The translations under genes and the position numbers were made by a program. The notes under the pieces were generated by a model, which made no database searches, was not told the DNA's origin, and worked only from the letters and a program-made list of their open reading frames with translations. Source: Winogradskyella luteola (GTDB taxonomy: Bacteria > Bacteroidota > Bacteroidia > Flavobacteriales > Flavobacteriaceae). Taken from it: a DNA stretch of 64,000 nucleotides. This document shows, in pieces, positions 62,099-64,000 of this stretch. The stretch lies in the NCBI RefSeq assembly GCF_019203985.1, contig NZ_JAGSPD010000007.1:124001-188000 (forward strand), written 5' to 3'. Numbering within the stretch: position 1 is the first letter of the stretch; each line of letters begins with the position of its first letter.

Positions 62099-64000
62099 TT
62101 AAACTTTAATTGTTCTTAATCGTAGTGCATTACCTATAACCGAAACAGAGCTAAAACTCATTGCTAACGCAGCTATCATTGGCGAGAGTAGTATTCCGAA
62201 GAATGGAAACAACACACCTGCTGCAATAGGTACTCCTAATGTGTTATAAATAAGTGCAAAAAATAGATTCTGCTTAATATTCTTCATTACGGAATGACTT
62301 AAATTTTTAGCCTTTACTATTCCGTGTAAATCGCCTTTTACTAACGTTATCATTGCACTTTCTATCGCCACATCTGTTCCTGTACCCATTGCAATACCTA
62401 CATCACTTTTTGCTAATGCTGGTGCATCATTAATACCATCACCTGCCATAGCAACTACTTTGCCCTTTTCTTGCAGTTTCTCTACTTCTTTGAGTTTATC
62501 TTCTGGTAGCATACTGGCTTTAAAATCTGCGAGATTCAATTCTGATGATACAGCTTGTGCTGTATCGTGATTATCGCCTGTAAGCATTATAACATCAATG
62601 CCTTTATCTTGAAGTGTTTTAATTGCTTTGGCACTTGTTTCTTTTATTTTATCTCCAATAACTACATAGCCAACAACGGTTTTATCTATCGACAAATAAG
62701 AAACTGTCTTACCTTGTTTTTGGTAAGATTTAGCTTCGTATTTCATTTTAGAAGTAATATCTGCTTTGGCATATTCCATCATTTTAGGATTTCCTAATGC
62801 TATTTTTTTATCATTTATTATCGCTTCAACACCTTTTCCTGTGACAGCACTAAAGTTTTCAGATTTTATTATTTCAGCGTTATGTTCTTTTCCATATTTA
62901 ACTGTCGCTTCTGCCAAAGGATGTTCACTATTGGTATTTAATGAAACGATGTATTGAAGTAGCTCATTTTTGTTTAAAGTATCACTAAAAGCTCCTATTG
63001 TTTCTACCGTTGGTTTTCCTTCTGTAATAGTTCCAGTTTTATCAACTATAAGTGTATTTACCTTATCCATTTTTTCAAGAGCTTCTGCATTTTTAATCAA
63101 TACACCATTTTGAGCACCTTTGCCCACACCAACCATTACAGACATTGGTGTTGCTAAACCTAAAGCACAAGGACACGCAATAATTAGTACTGCTATTGCA
63201 TTCACAAACGCATACACATAAACTGGTTCTGGACCCCAAATTGCCCAAACAATAAATGTGATAATAGAAATAAGAACTACAACTGGCACAAAATAACCTG
63301 ATACCTTATCTGCTAAATTTTGAATAGGTGCGCGACTTCTACTGGCATCATTAACCATATGAATGATTTGTGAGAGTAACGTATCACTTCCTACTTTTTC
63401 CGCTTTCATCAAGAATGATTGATTCCCATTAATTGTTCCGCTACTTACTTTATCATCTTGAGATTTGTTTACAGGAATAGGTTCTCCCGTAATCATAGAT
63501 TCATCAATGGTTGTTTCGCCTTCAGTTATTACACCGTCCACAGGAATTTTATCACCTGGTTTTACTTTTAGAATATCATTTAATTCTATCTTATCTATAC
63601 TGACTTCAACTTCTTCACCATCTACCATTTTTATGGCTTTATTAGGTGCTAACTTTAGTAACTCTTTTACTGCCGAATTGGTTTTACTATGCGCACGAGC
63701 TTCTAACAACTGTCCTAAAAGCACCAAGGTTAGAATAACCGTTGCTGCTTCAAAATAGACGTGTACTGCACCTGATTCAGTTTTAAATTGTTCAGGAAAT
63801 ACATCTGGAAATAACATCCCAAACACACTAAATAACCAAGCCACACCTGCACCAATCCCAATTAGGGTAAACATATTGAGATTCCACGTTTTTATACTTC
63901 TATAAGCACGTTCAAAGAACATCCAAGTCGCATAAAATACAACTGGAATGGATAGTGCAAACTGAATCCAATTCCAATATTTCTGTTCCATTATATCGTA
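62099..64000 (-). CDS. copA: CopA-type copper P1B-ATPase, N-terminus outside window
   Basis: A copper-exporting ATPase. Motifs in order: WNWIQFALSIPVVFYATWMF (third membrane helix of this family), TGEP in SMITGEPIPVNK, membrane site ACPCALGLATP, DKTGTITEG, SEHPLAEA, GDGINDAPALA and GTGTDVAIESA. The ATG at 63991 is not the true start: the frame stays open to base 64000 and the first two membrane helices plus any metal-binding domains are missing, so the gene continues off the right edge. Confidence 0.92.
   Translation of the reverse strand, partial: YDIMEQKYWNWIQFALSIPVVFYATWMFFERAYRSIKTWNLNMFTLIGIGAGVAWLFSVFGMLFPDVFPEQFKTESGAVHVYFEAATVILTLVLLGQLLEARAHSKTNSAVKELLKLAPNKAIKMVDGEEVEVSIDKIELNDILKVKPGDKIPVDGVITEGETTIDESMITGEPIPVNKSQDDKVSSGTINGNQSFLMKAEKVGSDTLLSQIIHMVNDASRSRAPIQNLADKVSGYFVPVVVLISIITFIVWAIWGPEPVYVYAFVNAIAVLIIACPCALGLATPMSVMVGVGKGAQNGVLIKNAEALEKMDKVNTLIVDKTGTITEGKPTVETIGAFSDTLNKNELLQYIVSLNTNSEHPLAEATVKYGKEHNAEIIKSENFSAVTGKGVEAIINDKKIALGNPKMMEYAKADITSKMKYEAKSYQKQGKTVSYLSIDKTVVGYVVIGDKIKETSAKAIKTLQDKGIDVIMLTGDNHDTAQAVSSELNLADFKASMLPEDKLKEVEKLQEKGKVVAMAGDGINDAPALAKSDVGIAMGTGTDVAIESAMITLVKGDLHGIVKAKNLSHSVMKNIKQNLFFALIYNTLGVPIAAGVLFPFFGILLSPMIAALAMSFSSVSVIGNALRLRTIKV

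Noticed and set aside
63991-64000. ATG at 63991 as the true start of the copper ATPase
   Set aside because: The frame remains open to the window edge and family members have two more membrane helices and metal-binding domains upstream.

Overview
The window is AT-rich DNA from a member of the Bacteroidetes, most likely a marine flavobacterium. The evidence is a SusC/SusD-type outer-membrane glycan uptake locus, a type IX secretion sorting tail on a secreted amylase, alginate-use gene remnants, Bacteroidetes-type conjugation genes (DUF4134/DUF4133/TraG/TraJ/TraK/TraM/TraN, RteC, BfmA) and a CusA-TolC fusion efflux pump. All calls come from reading the sequence; no database search was run.

Bases 1-9315 are a starch/alpha-glucan utilisation locus on the plus strand: the C-terminal two thirds of a SusC receptor (cut by the left edge), SusD, two SusE/SusF-type surface glycan-binding lipoproteins, and a GH13 alpha-amylase with a type IX sorting domain. 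Terminators follow the last SusE/F gene and the amylase. Bases 9345-12849 are a decaying chromosomal stretch: a broken DUF4174 gene, a heavily damaged sugar-acid MFS transporter, an intact FadR/GntR regulator, and a broken PL7 alginate lyase. The regulator and the lyase still share a near-identical palindromic operator.

At 13089-13144 lies the 3' part of a tRNA-Leu(TAG) gene, followed by its native terminator. It abuts an integrative conjugative element (ICE) that fills the rest of the window. From left to right the ICE holds: a tyrosine integrase; a PLP enzyme and a membrane-bound LuxR regulator as cargo; RteC, an excisionase-like protein, a replication initiator-like protein and a helicase-loader-like ATPase; and an EEP-fold nuclease. 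Next come a defence-type operon (2152-residue STAND/NACHT ATPase with a nuclease-like N-terminus, a coiled-coil helper and an AbiV-like HEPN protein), an amidase, and the plus-strand type IV secretion operon. A second defence-like minus-strand operon follows (AlbA_2/HATPase regulator, a membrane protein, an Mrr-type nuclease and a TIR-like membrane protein), then the coupling protein, relaxase, BfmA and a putative oriT, RadC-like protein and SSB. The last part holds a Cys-rich protein, ParB and a DUF932-like protein.

From 50007 to the right edge is a heavy-metal cargo block on the minus strand: Zn/Cd-type P-ATPase, GDCCVxC protein, MerTP, Fur-family regulator, CusB/CusA-TolC, HMA protein, a second membrane-fusion protein with DUF3347, DUF305 protein, and a CopA-type ATPase cut by the right edge. 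The right end of the ICE, where the intact tRNA-Leu is predicted, lies outside the window.

The strongest leads are the two unclassified defence-like operons (20557-28431 and 36723-39648) and a 151-bp leader element. The leader is present in three exactly equal-length copies 14-16 bases upstream of three ICE maintenance genes and can fold into a conserved long hairpin.
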